Below, piece after piece: positions 26,335-33,357 of a stretch of 33,357 bases of DNA. The translations under genes and the position numbers were made by a program. Numbering within the stretch: position 1 is the first letter of the stretch; every line of letters starts with the position of its first letter. The stretch is from the NCBI GenBank assembly GCA_003153555.1, contig PLZS01000090.1:1-33357 (forward strand). Direction: 5' to 3'. The stretch comes from Candidatus Melainabacteria bacterium. GTDB lineage: Bacteria > Cyanobacteriota > Vampirovibrionia > Obscuribacterales > Obscuribacteraceae. The notes under the pieces are model-generated. The model made no database searches. It saw nothing but the letters and a program-made list of their open reading frames with translations, and was not told the DNA's origin.

Positions 26335-27264
26335 TTAAGCACCTGTTGGAGCCAGCTGCTTCAGATTTTGAATAACGTCCAAACCTTCCTGGCGAACCTT
26401 CAGGTCACGGTAAAAGAGACCCGCGGACATGAAGCTAATCGGCACCAAAAACATATTTATAATTGCCTGCCAGAATTGACTGAGCACAAGGCAATAGAAA
26501 GGCATTGCCGTGGCTGGATCCAGGTGATTGCTCGGGAAGCCGCTTCTGAAAAGCTCAAACACGGCTAGTGCTACCACTGGCAGTGACAACGTCCAGGAGA
26601 AGATCGAGATGATAATCGACAGAAGAATTGCAAATCCGCATGCTCGCCAAACATCGTGTCGTATTAAATTGAAGACCCTTCCAAGCAGCGAGCTCCAGCG
26701 CTGGTCCTCGCACGCCAACGCCGACGTCATCAGCAAGTAATAGATGCTGAGCAGACCCAGCGACAAAATCAGCCCAAAAGTCCCGAATAGCATTCCCACT
26801 GCTGCAACTGGCAAAAGTTTCGCACCCAAGAAACCCGAAAGAACGATCTCGGCTCCCCAGAACACAAGCAAACCGATGCCAAAAAAGTAAGAAAGGAAAA
26901 ACAGTCCGATAATCGTCCACTTCTTCTTGTAGGCGAATTGAGAGGCTTCGTCATAAGTTTCGGCTAGTCCATTTGCTAAGCGGACAAAGGCAAATTGTCT
27001 GATTGTTAAAAGCCACAAACCGATCATCGAAACGACAATGCCTACGCAAAATGCAGCCATCCCCATCAAGAGCAGACCGAGATCTTTTGGATTTTTCATG
27101 CCATAAGTGGCAGCGACTTGAATGATGATGTGCCCGCTTGCCATAACGATGCAAGGCATAATTTGGGCGCGCAAAAGTAGGGGAACGTTCCGCCTGAAAA
27201 GCCTAAAGCCACGACCAATAATATCGCCTACAGATTGTGGGTTTTGAGGAGGTGCGTCGAACAA
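26335..27264 (-). CDS. Multi-pass membrane protein, first gene of the MoxR operon
   Basis: A 309-residue integral membrane protein with about six hydrophobic segments (for example LGLLLMGMAAFCVGIVVSMI, IIGLFFLSYFFGIGLLVFW, LFGTFGLILSLGLLSIYYLL, GFAILLSIIISIFSW). The N-terminal GDIIGRGFRLFRRNVPLLL and the mid-protein SSLLGRVFNLIRHDVWR are the amphipathic repeats seen in membrane domains that accompany DUF4129 genes. The start is TTG 27264, supported by GGAGAA 6 bases upstream. It opens the five-gene minus-strand operon. Transport or scaffold function is not shown; no catalytic motif was found. Confidence 0.82.
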   Translation of the reverse strand: MFDAPPQNPQSVGDIIGRGFRLFRRNVPLLLRAQIMPCIVMASGHIIIQVAATYGMKNPKDLGLLLMGMAAFCVGIVVSMIGLWLLTIRQFAFVRLANGLAETYDEASQFAYKKKWTIIGLFFLSYFFGIGLLVFWGAEIVLSGFLGAKLLPVAAVGMLFGTFGLILSLGLLSIYYLLMTSALACEDQRWSSLLGRVFNLIRHDVWRACGFAILLSIIISIFSWTLSLPVVALAVFELFRSGFPSNHLDPATAMPFYCLVLSQFWQAIINMFLVPISFMSAGLFYRDLKVRQEGLDVIQNLKQLAPTGA

Positions 27265-27293
27265 AAATTATTCTCCATGCCAAGTATTTTAGC

Positions 27294-27306
27294 GGATTGT
27301 CAATCC
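27294..27306. promoter_or_regulatory. Palindrome GGATTG-T-CAATCC, candidate operator
   Basis: A perfect 6-bp inverted repeat with one central base lies 30 bases upstream of the first gene of the MoxR operon, in the 116-base gap shared with the divergent Nudix gene. TAAAAT next to it on minus could be a -10 box, so a bound regulator could block the operon promoter. Confidence 0.35.
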
Positions 27307-27380
27307 AGACCAGCAAAGATTGAGGCAACCCCAGGCACAATTGCTAAAGTAATGGACCTTATTGTCTCGGTCGTGTACCA

Positions 27381-27893
27381 ATGATTAAACCTGACATTTA
27401 TTCGACACATCCGCTGCCTGCCATTCACAATATTCCACGCCACTACACTGCTAGTGCGGTCGTGATTGCTCATAATCACATTTTGCTCGTTCATCATCGT
27501 CGAATTGGAGCCTGGTTGCCTCCAGGTGGACATATTGAGCCTGACGAGATGCCTCATCAAGCTGCACAACGGGAGACGCTTGAGGAGACTGGGGTTGAAA
27601 TAGAGGTGGTCAGCGTGCCTTTACCGTCGACCGGCGATTCTGACGCGTTCTTCTTGCCATCACCCCTTTGCCTGCACAGCGTCAAGGCCGTGGAGGAGGG
27701 TATCGAGTTCTACCATATTGATTTTGCTTTTCTCTGCAAGCCCAAATATTCTGCTGTCGAGCTTCCGGTCGTCGCCTACTCTCAAGATGTTATTTCGGCG
27801 CGCTGGTTTGCTTTAGATAAATTCAAAGAAGTGCCGCTGGCGAAAAACGTGCTTGAAGTCGTCGAACTCGCCACCAAAACGCCTTGCCAATAG
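27381..27893 (+). CDS. Nudix hydrolase
   Basis: Hydrolyses a nucleoside diphosphate linked to another group; the exact substrate cannot be read from the sequence. The 170 residues contain a complete Nudix box at 50-72 (GHIEPDEM, then AAQRETLEETGV), with the metal-binding Glu residues present, after the beta strand SAVVIAHNHILLVHHRRIGAWLPPG (parts ILLVHHRR, WLPPGG). The C-terminal half (IDFAFLCKP, ISARWFALDKFKEVPL) completes the fold. ATG 27381 lacks a clear ribosome binding site. The gene is divergent from the MoxR operon; the 214 bases after it show no gene, only a short CCCC-GTGC-GGGG-type hairpin at 28047-28058. Confidence 0.92.
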   Translation: MIKPDIYSTHPLPAIHNIPRHYTASAVVIAHNHILLVHHRRIGAWLPPGGHIEPDEMPHQAAQRETLEETGVEIEVVSVPLPSTGDSDAFFLPSPLCLHSVKAVEEGIEFYHIDFAFLCKPKYSAVELPVVAYSQDVISARWFALDKFKEVPLAKNVLEVVELATKTPCQ

Positions 27894-28107
27894 CCAGATT
27901 GCATCCGCCATGTAATTTTTTGAGCAGTGTTCTTTCGCCTGCCTACGGGCGTTCTGATGGTGTCGCTGAAGCGGCTGTATTTATCTTTCTCTATGGTAAT
28001 TAGGTTATTTGTGGAGAAATTTGGGATACTAGGGGGTAGTAGCTGTCCCCGTGCGGGGATTTTGGTGATTTGGCAATGTACCGCCCTAGAGGACGGAATC
28101 GCTCCAC

Positions 28108-30690
28108 ATGAGCAGTGACTTTCGCAGTGACTTTGTGCAACGGCTTGCAGGAGTTCGAGATCTGAAGAAGATCTTGGAGACTACGGTCAAGGAAATGGGA
28201 GATATATTTGGCGCTGATTGCTGCCAAATTATGCTCAGTAATCCCCTTGATCCGAATGTCACGTCCATCTGCGAGTTTCGTGCTGCACCGGATGAAGACA
28301 GCCGAGGCATGCCCGGCGTTACCATGCCGCTTGTTTTGCATGGTCGTACTTTTGGATCGCTGAGTTTATCGCGAAGGTCTGAAGTCAGCCAGGACGAAGT
28401 CAACGCGATGAGAGTGATTCTTGGCGAGCTTGGCGATATTGTTCGGCATGCCCAGATAAACGATATCGTTCAGAGAGATACTTTCCGCGACACGTTTCTT
28501 GTAGAAATCGGAAACGTGATGGCTTATTCGTTGGGGATCGGCGATGCGCTATTCATGGTCGTCAACATTCTGGGCAAGGTTTTGCAAGCTAGCCGATGTT
28601 TGTTCGTTTGCACAGACGATAGTGCTGCGGGTTGGAAGTGTTATGAATTCTGGCAACAAGAAAAAGTGCAGAGCTGCCAGGAATACATGTGGCCGACGAC
28701 AGATTCGCCGGTAATTGCCCAGACGCTTCTCTCGACTTCCCCTCTCAGAGTCTACGAAGGTCAGCAAAACTCTTACGTTTCTCCGGTGCAAGAAGAACTT
28801 CAATTTATTGGTGTTAAATCACTTTTGGGAATTTCGCTCAAGAGTTCCTCCGCTACACATGGTTGTGTGATTTTGCAACAGTGCGACTACAGGCGCGCCT
28901 GGACACGCAACGAAGTTGACATGGTGCAAAACGTTGCAGACAAAGTGGCAGATGCACTCGTCAAATTGCCAGCCGAAAAACGAGCCCGCGAGCCGATCAT
29001 GCAACTGCACCAACGTATAGTTGCCGTGCCTGATTCAGCGCCACACGAAGGCAAGACATCTTACGATTCAGTACGCAAAGCCCTAAAAGGCGCTCTTGGG
29101 CAGCAAGCGATCCCAAGTGCGCGAGCAACTTCTGCGCCACCGATTCCGCCGAAGCCTGTGGCTGCCCCCGCACCGCCGCCGGCACTACCGCCTCCAGTAT
29201 CGGCACCGCCGGCAGCGCCTGTGGAACAACCAGCGCAGCAGAGTTTCGCACCGGCAAATCCAGCTGCGGCTTCCCTGCCGACGATTTCTCCGGTGCAATC
29301 TCGTGCTCAACCGCCCACCGAGCCGGGCAGCAAATCACTTGGCAGTATTTTGGGTAACCAAGGTGCACCGCTGCCGGTTCAACAGCCACTTGCAGTGGCG
29401 CCTGTCGCAGAAGCTAGAGGAACGACTGAAGATCCGTATGCGGATCTCGATTTCGGTGATTTTGGCGATGCCACTCCTGAACAACAGCAAGCTGCGGCCG
29501 CCGCTGGCAGACCCGTCCCAGGACGTCCTGGCCTGGATAAAGAGTTGGACCCAGACGCCACCTGGGGCAATTTGGATGCGATTCAACCGCCAGCGGGGCA
29601 GTCGCTTCGACCCGAACCAGTTCAGACTGCTGCGCAAGCGCGTGCGCAGATGGAATCCGTCGGGATGCAGCAACCGTCCGTTCTTAGTAACGCAATGGCT
29701 CTTCCGTCGACTGCAGCGACTGCAGCGGCAGCAAGTGCATCCACTTCAGCGGCTGCTGCGTCAATTACAGCGGCTGCTGCACCAGCGCAAGCTGCGACAA
29801 TGCCCGCCGCTAGCCCGTGGGGAGATCTCGATTCGATTGTCACACCAACTGCCGGTCCGGCCAAAGCCGGTTTGGGCGGAGCGATCATGGGCAAAGCAAG
29901 AGCAGCCGCTCCCTCAGCGGGTAGCGCGCTAATGGCGTCTTTTCACAAGGACAAAGCTAAGTACGCTCCAACACTGGAAGCTACTCCTGAATTTGTCTCA
30001 GGACCAGCCGCGCAAATAGACGAAGCGGCTGCACAAGCCAAGATCGAAGAGCTCCTAAAAGCTAAAACAACAGAAACTAGTGACTATATTTTCGCCACAC
30101 CTGGTCTGGACATGCGTATGCTTGGTCGCATAGATGGCTGGGTGGCGCAGATTGAGCAGAAAGATAAATATTCGGCTGGTCATGCCAGGCAAGTGGCCGA
30201 GTTCGCCTGTGCGATCGCCCGAGAAGCAGGTCTCAGCGCCGCAGACGTCGACCTTGTTCGGCAAGCAGCGTTGGTGCACGATGTTGGCAAACTTGGATCT
30301 GCCTCGCAAATCCTTCGTAAGCCTGATGAGCAGCTGTCTGACCCCGAACTAATTACTGTAATGAAACATCCACTAGATGGGGCCGAATTACTTGAATCGT
30401 TCCCTGATCTTCAGAGGCTGGCACCAATTGTGCGTGCCCATCACGAGGAATATAACGGCAATGGTTATCCTCAAGGTTTACGCGGTGACGAAATACCTGT
30501 CGCTGCTCGCATTATCCACGTAGCGAATAGCTATCACAGCATGACCAGCGCTAAGTGCTATGGACCTGGCATGAAGGTCTCAGACGCGCAACAGGAGCTC
30601 GTTAAGGGCGCTGGACAACAGTGGGACCCGACTTTTGTGCAGATGCTCATTCAAGCAATCATGGGCAACAAAGTACCAGCTGTTCTCTAA
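28108..30690 (+). CDS. GAF-GAF protein with long Ala/Pro linker and HD-GYP-like domain
   Basis: An 860-residue predicted cytoplasmic signalling protein. Residues about 10-115 and 140-290 are GAF-like (LETTVKEMGDIFGADCCQIML; MVVNILGKVLQASRCLFV, KSLLGISLKS). About 320-640 is an Ala/Pro/Gln-rich linker with three short acidic-aromatic motifs: YADLDFGDF (444), WGNLDAI (486) and WGDLDSI (571). About 680-850 is an HD-GYP-like domain: GHARQVAEFA (His692), HDVGK (His724, Asp725), MKHP (His754), HHEEYNGNGYP (His778, His779). Canonical HD-GYP proteins hydrolyse cyclic di-GMP. Here the last metal-ligand Asp is Asn807 (VANSYHSM) and the usual DGxGYP is NGNGYP, so activity may be lost or changed. ATG 28108 has only a weak ribosome binding site. 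Confidence 0.87.
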   Translation: MSSDFRSDFVQRLAGVRDLKKILETTVKEMGDIFGADCCQIMLSNPLDPNVTSICEFRAAPDEDSRGMPGVTMPLVLHGRTFGSLSLSRRSEVSQDEVNAMRVILGELGDIVRHAQINDIVQRDTFRDTFLVEIGNVMAYSLGIGDALFMVVNILGKVLQASRCLFVCTDDSAAGWKCYEFWQQEKVQSCQEYMWPTTDSPVIAQTLLSTSPLRVYEGQQNSYVSPVQEELQFIGVKSLLGISLKSSSATHGCVILQQCDYRRAWTRNEVDMVQNVADKVADALVKLPAEKRAREPIMQLHQRIVAVPDSAPHEGKTSYDSVRKALKGALGQQAIPSARATSAPPIPPKPVAAPAPPPALPPPVSAPPAAPVEQPAQQSFAPANPAAASLPTISPVQSRAQPPTEPGSKSLGSILGNQGAPLPVQQPLAVAPVAEARGTTEDPYADLDFGDFGDATPEQQQAAAAAGRPVPGRPGLDKELDPDATWGNLDAIQPPAGQSLRPEPVQTAAQARAQMESVGMQQPSVLSNAMALPSTAATAAAASASTSAAAASITAAAAPAQAATMPAASPWGDLDSIVTPTAGPAKAGLGGAIMGKARAAAPSAGSALMASFHKDKAKYAPTLEATPEFVSGPAAQIDEAAAQAKIEELLKAKTTETSDYIFATPGLDMRMLGRIDGWVAQIEQKDKYSAGHARQVAEFACAIAREAGLSAADVDLVRQAALVHDVGKLGSASQILRKPDEQLSDPELITVMKHPLDGAELLESFPDLQRLAPIVRAHHEEYNGNGYPQGLRGDEIPVAARIIHVANSYHSMTSAKCYGPGMKVSDAQQELVKGAGQQWDPTFVQMLIQAIMGNKVPAVL

Positions 30691-30701
30691 AGATCGAAAG
30701 T

Positions 30702-30789
30702 GCAGCGCGGATTTTCAATCCGCCCCCGAACAATATGAAGCTTATGGAGTTTTACTGCGCATTATGGGCGGCAAGGATTGCAGCGCTCC
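30702..30789. repeat. Inverted pair of GGAGCGC palindromic repeats
   Basis: Plus copy 30702-30724: GCAGC, then GCGGATT-TTC-AATCCGC, a 7-bp stem. Minus copy 30767-30789: GGAGCGC followed by a stem GCTGCAA/TTGCCGC with one mismatch around a TCC-type loop. The pair lies 12 bases after the HD-GYP gene and 21 bases before the end of the convergent small gene, the same arrangement as at 21997-22118. Confidence 0.65.
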
Positions 30790-30810
30790 ATTTCTCGCAG
30801 TGTTTAACAT

Positions 30811-31023
30811 TCAAATACTTTTTAGATTGCCCACATTAGCGAAGTGCGCAAAGTCGTTTGGCAATATCTGAAAGTTGCCGAAGCGCAAGGATTCTACGGT
30901 TGGAAGCGCAAAGAGCAGCGTCAAAGTTGCTGCAATCGCTAGCACCACTAATAGTGCCACTATATATAATTGCGTGGGACCAATAATTATGTTCGGTTGG
31001 TTGTTATATGTCATTACGGTCAT
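30811..31023 (-). CDS. Small single-span membrane protein
   Basis: A 70-residue protein. The start ATG 31023 has an excellent ribosome binding site, GGGAGGTG, 7 bases upstream, which is the main reason to accept such a short gene. Residues about 18-42 form one hydrophobic span (LYIVALLVVLAIAATLTLLFA); the N-terminus is polar (MTYNNQPNII) and the C-terminus short and neutral (LRFGNFQILPNDFAHF). No family is recognised; it resembles small subunits or stress-induced membrane peptides in size only. The binding site may be closed by a hairpin (31027-31060), which suggests translational control. Confidence 0.6.
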   Translation of the reverse strand: MTVMTYNNQPNIIIGPTQLYIVALLVVLAIAATLTLLFALPTVESLRFGNFQILPNDFAHFANVGNLKSI

Positions 31024-31026
31024 TTA

Positions 31027-31060
31027 GGTTCACCTCCCGTGGGGTCTGATCCTGGTAACC
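31027..31060 (-). promoter_or_regulatory. Hairpin covering the ribosome binding site of the small membrane gene
   Basis: On minus, GGTTACC (31060-31054) can pair with GGTGAACC (31034-31027), seven base pairs with one bulged G and a 19-base loop. The 3' arm contains part of the GGGAGGTG binding site, so folding would hide it. Confidence 0.35.
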
Positions 31061-31415
31061 GAGGTTGATAGTGACGGCGTTCGTTTGGCAAAGTTCCTGG
31101 GAACATCAAGCTTCCGTTCGCATCTGCGCCTTAGCGTCCAATATAGTTTCGCAGAAACACCGATGCGTGCTCAAAAAATTGAGCCACATTAAAAGCAGGA
31201 CCACTTACCCCAGACACGACTTCCACATTCAAGTAAAGCTATATTACATCAGCGTCTCCAGGCTTTGACGATTCCGTAAATACCCGACAAGAGAGACTTT
31301 TCAGCATCGCTCAAACCTGCCTTTTGGGCTTGAGCCGGGCAGCTTCGCTGCACAGGCCATCCACGGATAACATATTAAACGGTAAAAAAAGGAACGGACA
31401 TACCTCATACCCCAT
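31061..31415. other. Intergenic region with related hairpins, no gene seen
   Basis: Upstream of the small membrane gene and downstream of rpsA. No convincing frame is present. Two hairpins use the same 6-bp arms, GCTCAA and TTGAGC: 31169-31184 (AAAA loop) and 31309-31335 (15-base loop). A third hairpin, GCAGC-TTC-GCTGC, is at 31339-31351. The promoter of the small gene should lie here; I could not assign boxes. Confidence 0.4.
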
Positions 31416-31440
31416 AAAAAAAGCGCCTCATTGAGGCGCC
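31416..31440 (-). terminator. Rho-independent terminator of rpsA
   Basis: On minus, GCGCCTCA and TGAGGCGC pair in a GC-rich 7- to 8-bp stem with a very short loop, followed directly by seven T. It starts 26 bases after the rpsA stop codon, the expected place and form for an intrinsic terminator. Confidence 0.9.
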
Positions 31441-31466
31441 TTCATTACTTTCGCAGAACCAGTCGA

Positions 31467-32600
31467 CTAGGAGCCGATCAGGTCGCTCACATCCATTCCT
31501 CTTAAGCTCAAGCTGATCTTGTGCTCTTTCGGAGAGAATTTCTTGATGATTGCTTTGATACTTTGACCAACTTGCACAATCTCTTCTGGCTTGATGTTTG
31601 GCTGTTCCGACATTTCAACAGTCGGCAGTAACGCATCTACGCCTGGGTAGATTTGAACGAAAGCACCGAAGCTTTGAATCTTTCTGACGGTGCCGTTAAC
31701 GACTTGTCCGTCTTGGAATTTGTCTTCGATTTCTTTCCATGGATCAGGCTGCATTTGCTTGAGACTCAAGCTGATATGACCTTTGTCCCGGTCTACTTTC
31801 AATACTTTGGTTGTGATTACCTGTCCAACCTTCAATACATCGGATGGGTGCGAAACGCGTTCCCATGAGATTTCTGAAATCGGCAAGAGACCATCCAAGC
31901 CGCCAAGGTCGATGAAGGCTCCAAAGTCTGCGATGCGCACAACTTCGCCGCTTACGACTTGACCGGCTTCCAGCGTATTCAAAATCTTTTCGCGTTGAGC
32001 AGCTTTTTCTTCTTGAACAGCGAGACGCTGACTCAGAATCAACTTGTTGCGCTTGGTGTCTGTTTCCAAAATCTTCATCGGAATTTCCATTCCAATCAAT
32101 TCTTCTGGTGTCGTTCCTTTGACGCGCAATTGGCTGGCTGGTACGAAACCACGCAATCCATAAACATCTACGACTACGCCACCTTTGACCACTGCCGAAA
32201 TTTTGGCGCGAATTGTGTCGTCATTCTTCTTCTGTTGTTCGAGCAGCACCCAGCCTCTGGCTTGTGCAACTCTCTTCAACGAAAGAGTGAGTTGACCATT
32301 CTCGTTTTCTTCTCGCAGTATGTAGAACTCAGCTTTTTCGCCAACCTTAATAACGTCTTCAACTGAATCGATTGGAATGTTGGAGACTTCTTTGATTGGC
32401 ACGAATCCTTCGGACTTCCCGCCAACATCGACCAAAATGCCGTCACGCTCGATGCGTACAACAAGTCCTGTCACGATGTCGCCTTGTTCGAATTTGAAGC
32501 CTAACGTCTCCTCCAAGAGCCGCTCGAATTCGGATTTCTGCTCTAACTGCTTTTCTGTCACTGAGATGGTTTCTCCTTTGACCTCTAATATTTTTGGCAT
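31467..32600 (-). CDS. rpsA: 30S ribosomal protein S1
   Basis: Binds mRNA and helps place it on the 30S subunit. At 377 residues it has four S1 domains: VTGLVVRIERDGILVDVGGKSEGFVP (about 36-108), IRAKISAVVKGGVVVDVYGLRGFVP (about 127-194), VSGEVVRIADFGAFIDLGGLDGLLP (about 212-282) and VNGTVRKIQSFGAFVQIYPGVDALLP (about 297-370), quoted by their first strands. Domains 3 and 4 are the best-conserved. Fewer domains than the six of E. coli but normal for cyanobacteria-like and Gram-positive lineages. ATG 32600 is chosen; TTG 32612 in the same frame lies only one base from AAAGGA and is less likely. A terminator follows the gene, and a promoter candidate with a long leader precedes it, so it is probably a single-gene unit. 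Confidence 0.94.
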   Translation of the reverse strand: MPKILEVKGETISVTEKQLEQKSEFERLLEETLGFKFEQGDIVTGLVVRIERDGILVDVGGKSEGFVPIKEVSNIPIDSVEDVIKVGEKAEFYILREENENGQLTLSLKRVAQARGWVLLEQQKKNDDTIRAKISAVVKGGVVVDVYGLRGFVPASQLRVKGTTPEELIGMEIPMKILETDTKRNKLILSQRLAVQEEKAAQREKILNTLEAGQVVSGEVVRIADFGAFIDLGGLDGLLPISEISWERVSHPSDVLKVGQVITTKVLKVDRDKGHISLSLKQMQPDPWKEIEDKFQDGQVVNGTVRKIQSFGAFVQIYPGVDALLPTVEMSEQPNIKPEEIVQVGQSIKAIIKKFSPKEHKISLSLRGMDVSDLIGS

Positions 32601-32612
32601 CGGATCGGTCAA

Positions 32613-33210
32613 TTCCTTTGGGGTGAGTGAACCCGCGAATCCCGTGTATCCATCATTTGATGGTCGGTCGCTTCGGGGGCTACTGTGAGTAGCTCTGATC
32701 AGGGAATCCTAATCAGTCGCTCAAACAGCCGCCAGGTTCTTGTGTTTCTGTTCTGGTTAGGTTCGAATCCCAACACGCTACAGCTAACGCAAAGTTTAAC
32801 GTGAGTTTGGCGAAACTACCAATATAAGACAAGTAGGAATAGGACTTCAAGACACAGGATGAAGCTTTAACTGAACCTTTAGAGTTCTGGAATGGCTGAA
32901 CTGTTGATGGTTTTCCTCCACAAGGGTGCTTGTCATTAGGATTCAGACATGTTGCTGTACGTTACACACACGTGGACGGGACGTCCTCGCGTCTCTGGTT
33001 TGGATGCCTCAAAAGTCCATTTCCAGTTTTAGAGTCAGCTTTTTTCTCCTTCGACTGTCTCGTTAATCAGCGGACGTATATCGAAAAGGATTGTGTAACT
33101 GCGTAAAGGTCGCCTTGCAACCCGCTATATGCATTTCGAGCACGACATAATCGTTTTGTATAGACATGGCGGATCGGCTGTATATGCCGATTCTATAAGG
33201 GTTTTCATAT
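32613..33210. other. Long intergenic region: rpsA leader and unexplained sequence
   Basis: About 600 bases with no convincing gene. The rpsA-proximal 210 bases would be its 5' leader and hold a hairpin CTGAT/ATCAG with inner AGG/CCT pairing (about 32694-32715). A tRNA T-arm-like string GGTTCGAATCCC lies at 32760-32771 on plus, but no tRNA can be folded around it. ATCGGC-TGTATAT-GCCGAT (33173-33191) is another hairpin. The stretch from 32851 to 33170 remains unassigned. Confidence 0.4.
32821..32850 (-). promoter_or_regulatory. Sigma-70-type promoter candidate for rpsA
   Basis: On minus, TTGAAG (32850-32845) and TATATT (32826-32821) are 18 bases apart. Transcription would begin near 32814 and give a leader of about 210 bases, long enough for autogenous control of the kind known for S1. 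Confidence 0.42.
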
Positions 33211-33240
33211 TTATCATTCACTGAATTTTCTGATTATAAT
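33211..33240 (+). promoter_or_regulatory. Sigma-70-type promoter candidate for the last gene
   Basis: TTATCA (33211-33216) and a perfect TATAAT (33235-33240) are 18 bases apart. Transcription would begin about 50 bases before ATG 33298. Confidence 0.55.
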
Positions 33241-33297
33241 GCCGTTAGTCCAGCACTAATGCGACGTTTTTCGTTCTCACCGAGTAGAGGCAATTTC

Positions 33298-33357
33298 ATG
33301 AAGTTACATACCCTCCTAAACCTAAGCCTTGCGGCTGGCTTGCTTTCGCCCGCCTAT
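33298..33357 (+). CDS. Exported protein, N-terminus only
   Basis: ATG 33298 follows AGAGG at a normal distance and a good promoter candidate. The 20 codons up to the window end read MKLHTLLNLSLAAGLLSPAY, a typical signal-peptide start (basic residue then a Leu/Ala core). The gene continues beyond the window; its function cannot be told. Confidence 0.6.
   Translation, partial: MKLHTLLNLSLAAGLLSPAY

Noticed and set aside
28047..28058. Terminator after the Nudix gene (CCCCGTGCGGGG)
   Set aside because: The stem is only four to five base pairs, the following T-run is short, and it lies 150 bases after the stop codon.
29096..29932. Long Arg/Gln-rich second frame inside the HD-GYP-like gene
   Set aside because: It is a shadow of the Ala/Pro-rich linker codons; the main frame is continuous between recognised domains and the second frame has no ribosome binding site or domain.
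32760..32790. tRNA-like T-arm (GGTTCGAATCCC) on the plus strand
   Set aside because: The stem has a mismatch, no matching acceptor strand, D-arm or anticodon arm could be found at normal distance, and no CCA end follows. A chance match or an old fragment is more likely.
32640..33060. tmRNA or RNase P RNA gene
   Set aside because: The length would fit, but no tag reading frame ending in a typical degradation tag, no GGGG-type 5' end paired with a T-arm 3' end, and no conserved RNase P core strings were seen on either strand.

Overview
The window is chromosomal DNA with dense, mostly short-spaced genes on both strands. The organism looks like a Gram-negative-type (diderm) bacterium: it carries kdsA for the LPS sugar KDO, several proteins with Sec-type signal peptides, an ECF sigma/anti-sigma pair next to a Spy-like periplasmic protein, a four-domain ribosomal protein S1, and a GH57-type glycogen branching enzyme. 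Together with large YD-repeat-like and TPR/linker proteins, this resembles non-photosynthetic relatives of cyanobacteria (Obscuribacterales/Melainabacteria-like). That placement is inference from style, not from a marker gene. No rRNA, convincing tRNA, CRISPR array, prophage or intact IS element was found.

Layout. 1-5325: tail of an unknown gene, then two large papain-fold cysteine proteases (calpain-like, and C39/papain-like with a long YD-repeat-like front). Between them lies a copy of the last 21 codons of pyruvate kinase. 5336-8548: pyk and a GH57 branching enzyme, both on minus. 8707-13030: a small wHTH-like protein, a DUF167 protein, metal-dependent kdsA, a secreted double-DTG aspartic protease with TPRs, and a coupled membrane/TPR-like protein. 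13040-16412: an exported dual-specificity-type phosphatase (minus) divergent from a sigma factor / anti-sigma / glycine-rich Spy-like operon that has an ECF-like promoter in front of it. 16490-19639: an exported TPR protein with a Lys/Pro-rich tail, a divergent LamB/YcsF (PxpA-like) protein and an HExxH metalloprotease-like protein. 20041-21960: a GAF-PAS-GAF-LuxR regulator. 22105-27264: a five-gene minus-strand operon (membrane protein, DUF4129, DUF4350, MoxR ATPase, DUF58). 27381-30690: a Nudix hydrolase and a GAF-GAF-linker-HD-GYP protein. 30811-33357: a small membrane protein, rpsA with a clear terminator and a long leader, and the first 20 codons of an exported protein.

Working together: the MoxR/DUF58/DUF4350/DUF4129 genes form a known type of cluster thought to assemble or activate a membrane-associated complex. 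The sigma/anti-sigma/Spy genes look like an envelope-stress unit that drives itself. The secreted proteases, phosphatase and TPR proteins point to a heavy extracytoplasmic protein load. The two signalling proteins (LuxR-type and HD-GYP-type) share GAF-rich front ends.

The most notable non-coding features are a duplicated pyk 3' end bracketing the second protease gene, and a dispersed palindromic repeat family. The repeat (GGAGCGC followed by a hairpin, often with an ATCCTT loop) sits in three intergenic gaps, each between convergent genes.
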